Below, piece after piece: positions 54,047 through 64,000 of a stretch of 64,000 bases of DNA (the stretch's first letter is position 1; each line of letters starts with the position of its first letter). This DNA comes from Salvia splendens (Eukaryota; Streptophyta; Magnoliopsida; Lamiales; Lamiaceae). The position numbers were made by a program, and so were the translations under genes. The notes under the pieces are model-generated. The model saw only the letters and a list, made by a program, of their open reading frames with translations. It made no database searches and was not told the DNA's origin. The DNA is taken from assembly GCF_004379255.2 (NCBI RefSeq), contig NC_056040.1, positions 3,638,257 to 3,702,256 of the forward strand, written 5' to 3'.

Positions 54047-56452
54047 TCACAGAACATTTAGTTCATTTGGTCCATGCTGTACCCTCCCACTTATCTCCAA
54101 GCACAACCCGGTGCTAACGCCTTTGCTCAAAGTTCTTTCCTTGGGAGTTTTTCTAGGACCGGGGTCGATGAATATTGGTTGAACTTTGAGATGTGGATTT
54201 GGTTTGATGCGGATATCTTCTTTTTCAGGCGGCCGGAGTAATATACTGTTTTGCATTTCTTCAGAAGCTTCATCCTCATTCATAAGTACCTGCAGTTAAA
54301 GAAGTAGCACTTCAACATTTTTGCTTTGTCTTTTTCGTATTGATATGAGCTTAAGAGCTAATGGATATGCAGCACCGTGGATGGATAACACAATCAAAAT
54401 AAAGGATATGCAAACCTTGCGACCGAGCAGATCAAAGGTCATGACCACTTTACTTCGCTTGGATCGTTCAGCTTCTTCTATCTCCTCCCTTTTCTTTCTC
54501 AGAAGTTCCTTCTCCTGAGAGTAAAGTAGTAGCATACAACATTAATGATGTTAATTAAAATTAATTAAGTCATTCCAATATGTCTCTAGATAAATATTCT
54601 AGATAAAAACCTCATTCGAGAGCCAGGTATTTCCTTCCATCTCGTAGTAGTCACTCTGGTCATCTATAACTGTTGTACGAGCTGCTGCATTTCGGTCATA
54701 TTCAACTAGCCTTTTAGCATATGCTTCAGCAGCTGCCTCAGCATCGGTTAAAACCATAAGGCCTTCATCCAAACCAGCATATGTGCTTCCCTCCCTCAGC
54801 ACAAGGGCACCGCAAAAATTGCAAGGCCCCTCGCCCTCCTGCTCACAGACTATCTTTCCGCAAGATATACAATTGCTGACCAACCCATGACGGCGGGCTT
54901 GGCATGTGCAGGGCTTCCCCTTCTGAAATACAATAGATCCTTTCGCAGCCTCAGCCAGAGAAATAACTTTTCCAGATTTTTTCTTTCTCGAACTACCTTG
55001 ATTCACAGGTTTTTCATTTGTGGACTGAGCTGGCACATGTTTAGATTGATTGTCCTGACTTGTGGAAGGCTTTGCCTCTTTTGGTGCTCTTTGTGCTTTT
55101 TTAGATGTGACAGAGGGACCTTCATCTGAACGTGGTTTGACATAGGCATGTAAACTGGAAGTTGGAGTGTCTTTGCTGGTATCGTACACATTTCTGTGAC
55201 CTCTTCGTTTTAAGTACTCATCGGTTACACTCTTCCCAGCTTCCTCTCCAATGATATTCTGCAAAAAAAATTATCGATTACGAAAATGTTGAACTACAGC
55301 TACAGCCTACGAATATAGCAATTAAAAATAATACTCCTACTATAACTTGGAAAGCAACAAATGGAAACATGAAGGTCATATTGTGATAAGAGACAATGGA
55401 AACATTGTAAAAGCGACTACTCTGGTGCAAAACAAACAATTTATACTATTCTGATAAACAACTGTAGTTGTAAGGAGCATGTACTGGATAGTAATATTCA
55501 AACCTCGACCCTTTTGAATCGAAATCAAGGATAATAGATATTCATAGGGCAGTTCGGGTTGTCATGTTTACTTGTGACTAAAGGTCATGTCTATTCTTAT
55601 CTCTTGTTCTGTTGGCTTTTTCTCAATAGCTCAACCTGTATCTTCCCGTCATCCAAGTGCCAAGATTAAATAGTATCTAACGATTGTTCATCCCACCTCC
55701 ACCCTTGTGACTGATATAATCCTAGACAAACCCCATCTTGGGTTTACCCCATATTGTATCTCACAAGTATCTTGTCTAACAAACTGAACGACACCATAGA
55801 TGATAAAGCTGTAGTACTCATGCCACCACTGCATCATTCTAAATTAAATGAAACTAGGCATTTCTGCAAGTATCCAACCACTACTCTCATCATATGGAAC
55901 ACCTAATGCACATAGCCTATAAAGATGCATGATCTCAATAAGGTGAAACAAATATAATTATGCAATTGAATGCAACCTCTTGACAAAATCTACATAAAGC
56001 AACATAATTCAATTACTACTAGCATAATCAAGGAGTAATAGACGAACACCTTCATCATTAGGACACATTTGATCTGATTGCTCAATACTATTCAATCCAA
56101 TTTTGCATAGAACTCATCAAACATCTATATACGTTTACACAGCTACCATATTACTAAAACCAAGAGAAAATAATCACACAAAAATCAGAAAATACTAAAT
56201 CCCTAGCAACAAAGAAGAAGATTCCGCATCAACACAGGAATTGGTAGGCATAATCAGAAAAAGGAAAGATGAGGATTGAAGTAAAATTGGACGTACATCA
56301 AGGTATTCCTTTGCATCGAGTGGAGGAGCCATCTCACAGTAGGAAACGAGACCTGATATGATTTCGCCATCTAATTGAATACCGGTCTCAATCTTCTGGC
56401 ACAGCTCCGTCAACGCCTTCTCCAACCACTGCCCCGTCGTCTCCACCCCCAT
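54047..56452 (-). CDS. ASC-1/TRIP4-like zinc-finger protein
   Basis: Four exons on the minus strand: 56452-56297, 55258-54611, 54514-54416 and 54289-54047. They give 381 residues with GT/AG borders and continuous frame. The first exon carries the N-terminal helical region (MGVETTGQWLEKALTELCQK ... YCEMAPPLDAKEYLD). Exon 2 has a Lys/Ser/Pro-rich linker and the C2HC5 zinc finger (CTCQARRHGLVSNCISCGKI followed by CEQEGEGPCNFCG), diagnostic of activating signal cointegrator 1. Exon 3 is a charged helix (LLRKKREEIEEAERSKRSKV). Exon 4 ends in GRVQHGPNELNVL. In animals ASC-1 works with ASCC proteins in transcription, ribosome quality control and alkylation repair; the plant role is little known. The ASCH domain of animal homologues is not visible. 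Intron 1 is long (1,038 bp). Confidence 0.92.
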
Positions 56453-56781
56453 TTTCCCCTCTTCCCTCTCTCTCGAATAAGGGAAGCTTTTTTTTCTCTG
56501 GGTTTTACGGTCTAAGGGCTTGTTTGGATATCTGTATTTATAATCGAATCGGAGGTGTATTTAATCACTTTTTTTAATCAATAAGTACTAATTTTTGTAT
56601 TTCACCTTTTTAAATAATTTTTTTTTATATATTTCAATTCTCATGGAGTAATTTTGAAGACACAAGAATAATAGCCTATACTTCTCTTCACTTCAGAACC
56701 ATGAGCATGTGCATGTCTCAGGCTCCTCCTTAGGTTCGTTCCGTCTCAACCATCCACGTCCGGTCACATCACGAGCATATT
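56453..56781. other. Short intergenic region
   Basis: Holds the promoter of the ASC-1-like gene (minus strand) and the 3' end of the PPR gene, which are in tandem on the minus strand. No further feature is seen. Confidence 0.5.
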
Positions 56782-59405
56782 TCACACGTAGCTCCAACCG
56801 GCCTCCTTCCTCCTTACTCCCATCGCTTCTCTAACCTTCAACGCGTGATCCCATTCGCCCGCCTCTGCATAGATGTTCGACACTGAAATGTAGGTTCCGA
56901 CATCATTAGGCTGCGATTCCAGAATCTTCTCAGCAGCCACCTTCCCGAGCTCGTGATCACCGTGCACTTTGCAAGCAGCGAGCAAAGTCTCCCACACTAA
57001 AACGGCCGGTTCCACAGGCATGCTGTCGATAAACCACTTAGCCTCTTCTAGCCTCCCTGCTCGGCTAAGAAGATCCACCATGCACGCATAATGCTTCTGA
57101 CCAGGCTTGATCCCGTGGTCTCTGATCATCGATTGCAGATGGAAATACCCTTCGTCTACCAAACCAGCATGGCGCTGGCTACAAGCAGAAAGCACACCCT
57201 GAAGGTGACACCATCAGGCTCTACTCCTGATCTCTTCATTCAGTCAAAGAGCTGCAACGCCTCTGATCCTTTTCCATTGTTAGCGTAGCTTGCTATCATT
57301 GTCGTCCATCTAACCAAATCGAGGTCTGTAATCTGCTGAAACGCCTTGTGACAGTTGCTGATGCTCCCGGATTTTGAATACATCATCACAAGTGAACTTC
57401 CCACAGATGCATCCGTTTCAAAACCAACTTTAATGGTATATCCGTGAAGCTGTTCCCCTAATTCACTTGAAATAGCAAGAGCCCCCAAAATCGATGAACA
57501 TGTGTAGGCGTCAGCGTTCACACCGGACATAAGCAAGTTGCGGAAAATCTCAAGAGCCTCCTCAACTTGTCCATATACAGAGTATCCTGAAATCAAGGAC
57601 GACCACAGTGCTTGATCTTTGATACGCGTCCTGTCAAAACAATCCTAGCTGAATCGAGATCACCACATTTTGTGTACATGTTCACTAGTGCAGGATCAAC
57701 GATGGCCTGCTCACCACCAGACCAAAACCGAAGAGAAAAAGGTGTGAACTTCTCTGCCCGACTTCAAGGAACAAAGAGCAGAGCATGAATTCAGAACAGC
57801 AGCTAAAATCCTGTCATCGGATTCGAATCCCATCTGTTGAAACAACCGAAGAGCCTTATCCGCACATCCGTTTTCAGCTAAACCAACAATCATAGAGTTC
57901 CACGAAACATTATCTTTCCTCTCAAGTTGCTCAAAAGCCTTTAGAGAGTCCTCCAACTTGCCACATTTCGAATACATTGTCAGAATCGAACTGCCTAAGC
58001 TGACTTCAGACAACATACCGAGTTTTAAAGAGTAACTATGCACCTGTCTCCCCAAAGCTAAACTATCTATCAAGCTAATGACACTAGAAACAATGTACAT
58101 ATTAGGATTAGTACCATTTTCTAACATATCTTGAAAAAAAATGATTGCTTTTTTGTAACTCCCACTTTGAACAAACGCAGATATCATGTTAGCCCAAACA
58201 CCTACTTCCTTCATCTTCCCATTCTCTACAAAAACTTTCTCAGATAAATAAACCGCTCCTATTCTCGAATATGTACTTATAAGAGACGATTTGACTATTG
58301 GATCAATATTAAGCCCAACCTTAAAAGTCCAGCAATGGATCTGTAATGCTCCTTTAAACATATCGGGGTTTGTACACGCTGAAAGCACATTCGGAACAGT
58401 GAAGCTGCTTAGTTCCTCTCCCGATTTCCTCATCTCATTGAGGACAGAAAAAGCAGAAACGCAATCACCCTGCTTAGCAAAGCCGGAGATGATGACATTC
58501 CAAGAAACAACATTGAACACTTTCATTAGTTTACACTGCTTCATAGCATCAAGCATAGCTCCGGATTTGGCATAAAGATCAACAATGGCAGTTCCGACAT
58601 AAACATCACCACCAACACCGCGCTTGATGACACACCCATAGATGCAGGTCCCCAACTCTAGTTCCTCTACTGCAGCACAAGCAGTTAAAACACTTGAAAA
58701 TGTGAAAGAATTCCGGGAAATAATGCTACAACGAAACATCTGCGCGAAAACTTCCAATGCAATTAAATGATCCTTGCTCTTGACGGCACCGGATACTACA
58801 TGATTCCAACAAAAGATATTCTCACAGTTATCAACATCATGTAACACCCTCAAAGCATCATCAATATTACCACACTTGGCGAACAAATCTAACGTTGCAG
58901 CCCTCACGTAGCCATTAGAAACGAACCCGTTTTTCCAAACGAGCCCGTAAACCTGTAAACCAATGGCTGCATTTCCCACATAGCCACAAGCAGAAAGAAC
59001 ACTGCCATAAGTGAACTCATCCATATCCGCTCCAACATTATGAATTTGACAAAAAAGCCTCCAAGAATAACCGTAAAGAGAATTCTTGTTACACCCCAAA
59101 ATCATCAAATTCCATGTGACCGAGTTCCTCAGAGGAATTTCATCGAACAGCTTGAATGCACAGTCCATGCGACTGCATTCCGAGTAGGAAATGATCAGAT
59201 TGTTGGCGGCGTAGAGATTTGGGCTTAATTCGTGGGTTTTGAAGAGAAGGGCGTGTGCTGCTTTGGTTTGTGCGATTGTTATGCCCTTCAAATTTGTTGG
59301 GTTGCTGAGCAAGAGACGAGGGTCGAGACCGAGCGCCGGACCTTCCTGTAGAGCGGCGGAGGAGCTGTATTTGCGGAATAGACACAGTATTTTCTTGCTG
59401 AGCAT
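56782..59405 (-). pseudogene. OTP87: PLS-type PPR protein gene (OTP87-like) with C-terminal lesions
   Basis: Organelle-targeted pentatricopeptide repeat protein of the PLS class with an E domain, about 875 codons. The sequence and repeat order resemble Arabidopsis At1g74600/OTP87, a mitochondrial RNA-editing factor for nad7 and atp1. The first 555 codons are open (MLSKKILCLFRKYSSSA leader, then repeats such as NLIISYSECSRMDCAFKLFD and FTVPNVLSACTNPD). Four lesions follow: an extra T in a T5 run (57736-57740), a missing T in a T4 run (57636-57639), a TGA codon at 57242-57240 where LFDEM is expected, and a one-base loss near 57197-57203. After these the frame continues to the E-domain end KEAGWSYV. 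The first two lesions cancel and could be homopolymer errors in the assembly; the last two would truncate the E domain. Either a recent pseudogene or a gene with assembly errors. Confidence 0.82.
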
Positions 59406-59531
59406 GATGATCTCTCGTTGTTGATGGTGGGAATTTGGAATGATAATAGCGCCATTAGTTTCAGTTTTCGGCGGTAGATAGAAGATGAACTAACTCAGTT
59501 AAAATAATATTTTCACAAATAAATTCAGTCA

Positions 59532-59611
59532 GTCAAGATGGTCGAGCGGTCTAGGCGCCAGTTTCAGGCCTGGTCCGAAGCAAGGTCATGGGTTCAAATC
59601 CCACTGTTGAC
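59532..59611 (+). tRNA. tRNA-Leu(CAG), imperfect
   Basis: An 80-nt cloverleaf with GTCAAGA/TGTTGAC acceptor strands (one G-G mismatch), D arm TGGTCGAGCGGTCTAGGCG, anticodon arm CCAGTTTCAGGCCTGG with CAG, a variable arm (TCCGAAGCAAGGTC) and T arm ATGGGTTCAAATCCCAC. The anticodon arm is one base short and the T stem has an A-C pair, so it may be a decayed gene. The 3' side lacks a long T run immediately, although TTATTTTT follows within a few bases. Confidence 0.62.
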
Positions 59612-59825
59612 ATTATTTTTAATTTTTTACTATTTGCTCATTTCTAATCAATATCGCTCGTTACGTTAGCACATCATTAGTTATTTAAGAAGATTTACAA
59701 TTACGGTATTGAATGTTGTGCCTTTTACGTCTTTTAACTCTACCAATATACACTTCTAACAAAACTACAGTACCTATTTTATTGGAGTAGTAGTAATTCA
59801 CTAAAAATCTATAATTTGATATAAA

Positions 59826-59873
<48 letters not shown>

Positions 59874-60256
59874 TGAAAACAAGAAAACAATTTAGGTCGA
59901 CCGAAAAGTTAGTAAATTTAGTGGCTTCAACTTATTCCCACGTAATCAATAAAATTTATCATGGGGCAATTTTAATTTTGAAGTTCAGCTTTTTTTTCTT
60001 TATTTTTTATTCAGTTATATAAATATTTATTTTTTTATGCTAATTCTTTATATTTAATTCATTATGAAAAATTGAGAATAAAATATAAAAAAAACTATGC
60101 ACTGGATGTGTAATAGTATAATCCATATAATTTAATATTCATCGCTTTAGTAAAAATAAATATAAATATTACATGAAATGTAATCTTTCGATTTGGTATG
60201 CGTTGAACTAGTTGATGCATTTTTATAATTTTCATATTTGTGATTTTTTGTATGAT
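59612..60256. other. AT-rich intergenic with an (AAT)n microsatellite
   Basis: A run of about 16 AAT/TAA units lies at 59825-59873. The remainder is AT-rich with no gene. Confidence 0.7.
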
Positions 60257-60665
60257 ACACTCCATCCGTCATGCTTAAAGTGAAGTTTCCTTTTAGACAT
60301 GAGATTTTATATAATGTTTTTTAGGCTTAAATAAAAACAGAATAAAGTACACACTCCGTGCCACGTAAGTGAACGTATTTCTTTTTGGGTCGTCCCACTA
60401 TAAATGAGACATTTCCTTTTCTGACAAAAAAACAACAATTTATCGTTTTCTTACTTTATCATCTTTCTATTCTTTCTCTTACTTTTTTCTTACGCTTACT
60501 TTATTCTCTCTTAATTTAATCACTAAAGACCATTACCTAAAACATGTGCCCAAAAATAAACGCGTTACATATGATGGGAGGGAGATGTTTCTATTCAAGG
60601 AAGAGTGCCACTTTAAGTGGACGTCCCAAAAAGATAACAAGTCATATTAAGTGGATCATGGTAAA
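60257..60665. mobile_element. Stowaway-like MITE debris
   Basis: Overlapping terminus-like pieces: CACTCCATCCGTCATGCTTA (60259), CACACTCCGTGCCACGTAAG (60350), ATGATGGGAGGGAG (about 60572) and GCCACTTTAAGTGGACG (about 60608). The arrangement suggests one MITE inserted in another, with eroded ends. Exact borders cannot be given. Confidence 0.4.
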
Positions 60666-63600
60666 TATTATTTTTTCACATGTATAGTTAAGTCCCTATT
60701 AAGGATTTTTTCTGCGCCACTTAATGTAAGTATAACTACGTTTAGTTATTTTATTTCTAGGCAAATAAATTAGGGAGTATACAACTAGGGACACTTGTAT
60801 GGCCAATTCAAAATATGGGAAAAATAAATGGCATCCAATCCCCGTCAAAATCATTCATCAATTATACAAGTGTGCATGGTTAATTTTGATGTAACATCTA
60901 TATACACGTGTCGCCTATTCGTTTGCCAGAATGCACCACCATTTGTTAATGCTCTTAATTGCATAAGAAACAGCAGATTATAACCACTACCACAATAAAC
61001 GAAACATGAGGACTTTAGTGGGTTTGACTTTGGAAACACAATTATCAACATTGAATGTCATTGATTATATGACCAAGTCAACCCCTGCTGGTAACACATA
61101 TTGGTTATCATAATTGGTTATTATAAATCTAAATCTAATTAAATGTAGAAAGGAGTCTTCACTTTCTTAGAAGATTATATAAGAGACAAGATCGATCATG
61201 ATAAAGTTTATGTGGGATAAAAATGTAGGTTTTCAATATGCTCTTGCACGTTTGCGACGGAATGCACACGAATTTTAACACATGCAACAAAAAAATCCAG
61301 GTTAACTTGGTCTTGAAAGAGCTATTCAAGAAGACACATATGAGACATTATTATTACCAAGTCGACACGTCTAAAAAATATACAAATGAGATAGTATCAT
61401 TACTAAGTCTACACGTATCAAGTGTGCTAACACATGTATTCAACTTTATAAAATCCATTAAGAATTATACAGTCGCACACGTCTCAAACTATGAAAGAGA
61501 TTTTACTATCCATATAATAATACTCATTAATTTCTTTAAATTGTGACACTTATTTTTAAACATTAGCGTCTATATATAATGCTTAAATATGACAATTGAT
61601 TGGTAATGGTTCTCAGCATAAAGCTCAGTACTCACCAAGCCAAATTTCTACTAGCTTTATTTCTTAAAAGTAGAAATTATTTTCTTTTTCGTCCATTTCC
61701 TAAAAATATATTGTATTCTGTTTTAGCAAATGGACCTCACAATCCACTAAAATTAATTCAACTAGTAGTACTTTTTTTTTTCTTCTCTTACTTTACCAAT
61801 TTTACATTAAACCTCGTGTCATTTTCAAAGTTCTTATTTTTAGGAAACGGAGAGAATACTATTTATTATTCAGAGGTGAAATTTTTACATTATCATCAAA
61901 TTAAATAACCAAGCCAATTCAATTTTATTTAATTAATTGAAACCATGCTTAAATTACAAGCAAGGCCATATTAATTAAGATAAATCTTTTTTATTTGTGG
62001 GCCTTCAACAGATGTTAGCCCAATCATTTGTCTTCTTGTCTACGTGTTAATGGACAATAAATGTGCTTCCACGTGGTGTACCCTCAGCCTCACATGTAGT
62101 ACTGCTGAGCCCAATGGGCCTACTTTCTTGACATTTGGGGCACCGCAAAACCGAATTTAATCCATATGAGATATACAAATATGCTTCACTGTCACACTGT
62201 AATATCCCTTTCAATTTACTGTTTTTTTTTGTCTCATCGAAAAGAAAAAAGAATGTTCATTATATAATTATTCATTGGTGTGTCATAATAAAACTTTTTA
62301 CTATATTGATTATAACTTTATATTATAAGATCAAATCTGAACTTGGTTATATCGAAAGATTTTTGTTATTTAATTTGAAAGATTTCTCCACGGAACAAAT
62401 TAAACTAAAAGAAGTGTAAACATTAATTTAATTATGGCATACACTTGAAGAAGATATAAGCTTTATTTTACTTACATTCGGATTTGGAAAGTTTTTTATC
62501 ATTAAAAAGGATGCAAAATGATGAATAATTTATCATACACGTTTCTACTTATATTTTCTCTCTCGGGATGATGATATAGACCTTTGTAAATTGTAATTAT
62601 ATTGTAACGCTATTAATTAAGAATTTAAATATTATGAGAGCGAAAACATCTTAATTAAGACTCACTATATTTTATGGTACAAAAGTAAAAGTTTGACACA
62701 AGGAGTTTCCTTTAAGTATATTCACACAATTATTTATTTAAATATACTCTAATTTACCAGTTAGTATCGTTTTAAATAAATAATTTTTTTTGCCAATTTA
62801 TGGTTATACATATTAATTCTACTTCAAAATTTATGGTTATACATATTAATTCTACTTCAAAATTAAGCAACAAATTCGACGTCAGGAGCTATGTACATTT
62901 TCAGAATAATTTATTGTAACAATTGTGAAGATAACAAAAAAATGTATCTATGCGTCACACGGTTTGACAATATATATAGATTGAGTTTCAGATGCTATAA
63001 AATGGTCTACACACGCCCCACAAAATATAATTATTTAAGAATTATATTTGACACAAATGTCGCTTTATATTAATAAAACAACACATCCTATCCATATTGA
63101 AATAATTTAGTTGAAATATATAGTGTGAAAATGTGATAAAATAGAAGAATAAGGAAGAAATAGCCAAAATAGAGAGTTATTTGAAAGCCTCCAAGAATGA
63201 CACACATGGTTTTAAAACTTTATCTACAAAATTCTCATTTGAATTGAACACTTCTTCACTGATCTCACAACACTCATCACTTGGTCACAACAAATTTAGT
63301 CTCATGTTTGACTTTAGTCTTATTATAACAAAACTAGTACTACTACATAATAAATTATGCATATATCTGTCTCTTTTAGTACTTTTATGATGAAATATAT
63401 CAATAAAATATCACACAACGGATAATCTGTTTTTTCAATCTTTTTTTCTTCTTCTGAACTTCGTATCCAATTCATTTCTCAATTAATTGTTGCAAAACAC
63501 CTCGTTTTTATAATTTGCAATTACGACACAATTTATAAATGTTTCCACCAAACCAAGTACTCCATAATTTTCTTTAATTAAAATGGTTTAATAAGGTTGC

Positions 63601-64000
63601 TAAGTAACCGAACTGCCGAATTTGATTCACGTGCTAATTCGAAATAATAATTATATGAAAAGATCTTCATTAAGTATTAAAAAACAAATGTGAAGTTTAA
63701 TTCTACTTCCATTGCAAGATTGCGATTAGAAGCCGGATACGACTCTAATTAAGAATAATTATTATGTTCCTTTAATAAGACACACAATAAGTCGAGAAGT
63801 AATAATGTGTAATTGATTATATATGGTAGCAAATTAAGCCATAGGAAAGTAATTGAGGATAAAAAAAGTTATAGTTAATTGGTATGTACTTTTAAGGATA
63901 AATGTTTGATTTTACTAATTTATAAATTAAAAATAAGATAGATATAATTATAAAATTCAGTCAAACTTTAGCATAAATTCTTTAATATTTTTTAAAGAAT
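60666..64000. other. Gene-free AT-rich DNA
   Basis: Over 3 kb with no frame showing coding bias or known domains. Small features only: a 33-bp tandem duplication starting TTTATGGTTATACATATTAA (62798-62830 and 62831-62863). A large distal regulatory region or degenerated repeats are both possible. Confidence 0.5.

Noticed and set aside
61238..62419. Several frames of 90-102 codons in the right-hand AT-rich region
   Set aside because: Phe/Ile/Tyr/Asn-rich, expected by chance in AT-rich DNA; no coding bias, domain or splice partner.

Overview
This window is nuclear DNA from a flowering plant. The genes are intron-bearing plant genes: cytosolic ribosomal protein L4, an EB1 protein, an HVA22 protein, a NAP1-related histone chaperone, an ASC-1/TRIP4 zinc-finger protein, a PPR protein and an ABCG half-transporter of the STR type. 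The STR-like gene belongs to a lineage retained in hosts of arbuscular mycorrhiza, which argues against a Brassicaceae genome. An asterid or other eudicot is my inference; the species cannot be read from the sequence.

Layout. 1-9.6 kb: a broken aldose 1-epimerase relic, a PIF/Harbinger transposon with an apparently intact transposase (873-2888), a small unknown gene on the minus strand (3534-3965), and a run of MITEs, including an internally deleted sibling of that Harbinger element (7232-7930). 9.6-18.1 kb: a complete, very young Ty3/gypsy retrotransposon of the Tat type (9620-17325) sits ten bases into the coding sequence of a membrane-anchored PMEI-domain gene. 20.4-22.6 kb: RPL4. 23-29.4 kb: a hAT relic, a second Harbinger family with a solo LTR nested in it, a SINE and several MITEs. 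30.9-31.6 kb: an intact PMEI-domain gene. 31.9-35.4 kb: a mariner-like element cut off before its catalytic domain, a third decayed Harbinger copy and a retroposed U6 snRNA copy.

36.9-59.4 kb is the gene-dense part: EB1 (+), HVA22-like (-), STR-like ABCG (+), NRP1-type chaperone (-), a short PKS-like protein (-), ASC-1/TRIP4-like (-) and a damaged OTP87-type PPR gene (-). Between the chaperone and the PKS-like gene lies the most unusual element of the window. It is a 73-bp tandem array (about 49752-50506) in which each unit carries the plant snRNA upstream element GTCCCACATCG and a TATA box at Pol II snRNA spacing, with no snRNA body. The array is itself enclosed by Harbinger-type terminal repeats. 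59.6-64 kb is AT-rich and appears gene-free apart from MITE debris, a microsatellite and an imperfect tRNA-Leu at its left edge.

The genes are independent units rather than a pathway. What links the window is transposon activity: nested insertions, deletion derivatives, matched target-site duplications and one gene broken at its start codon. Exon boundaries were placed by hand from GT/AG sites, frame continuity and family conservation.
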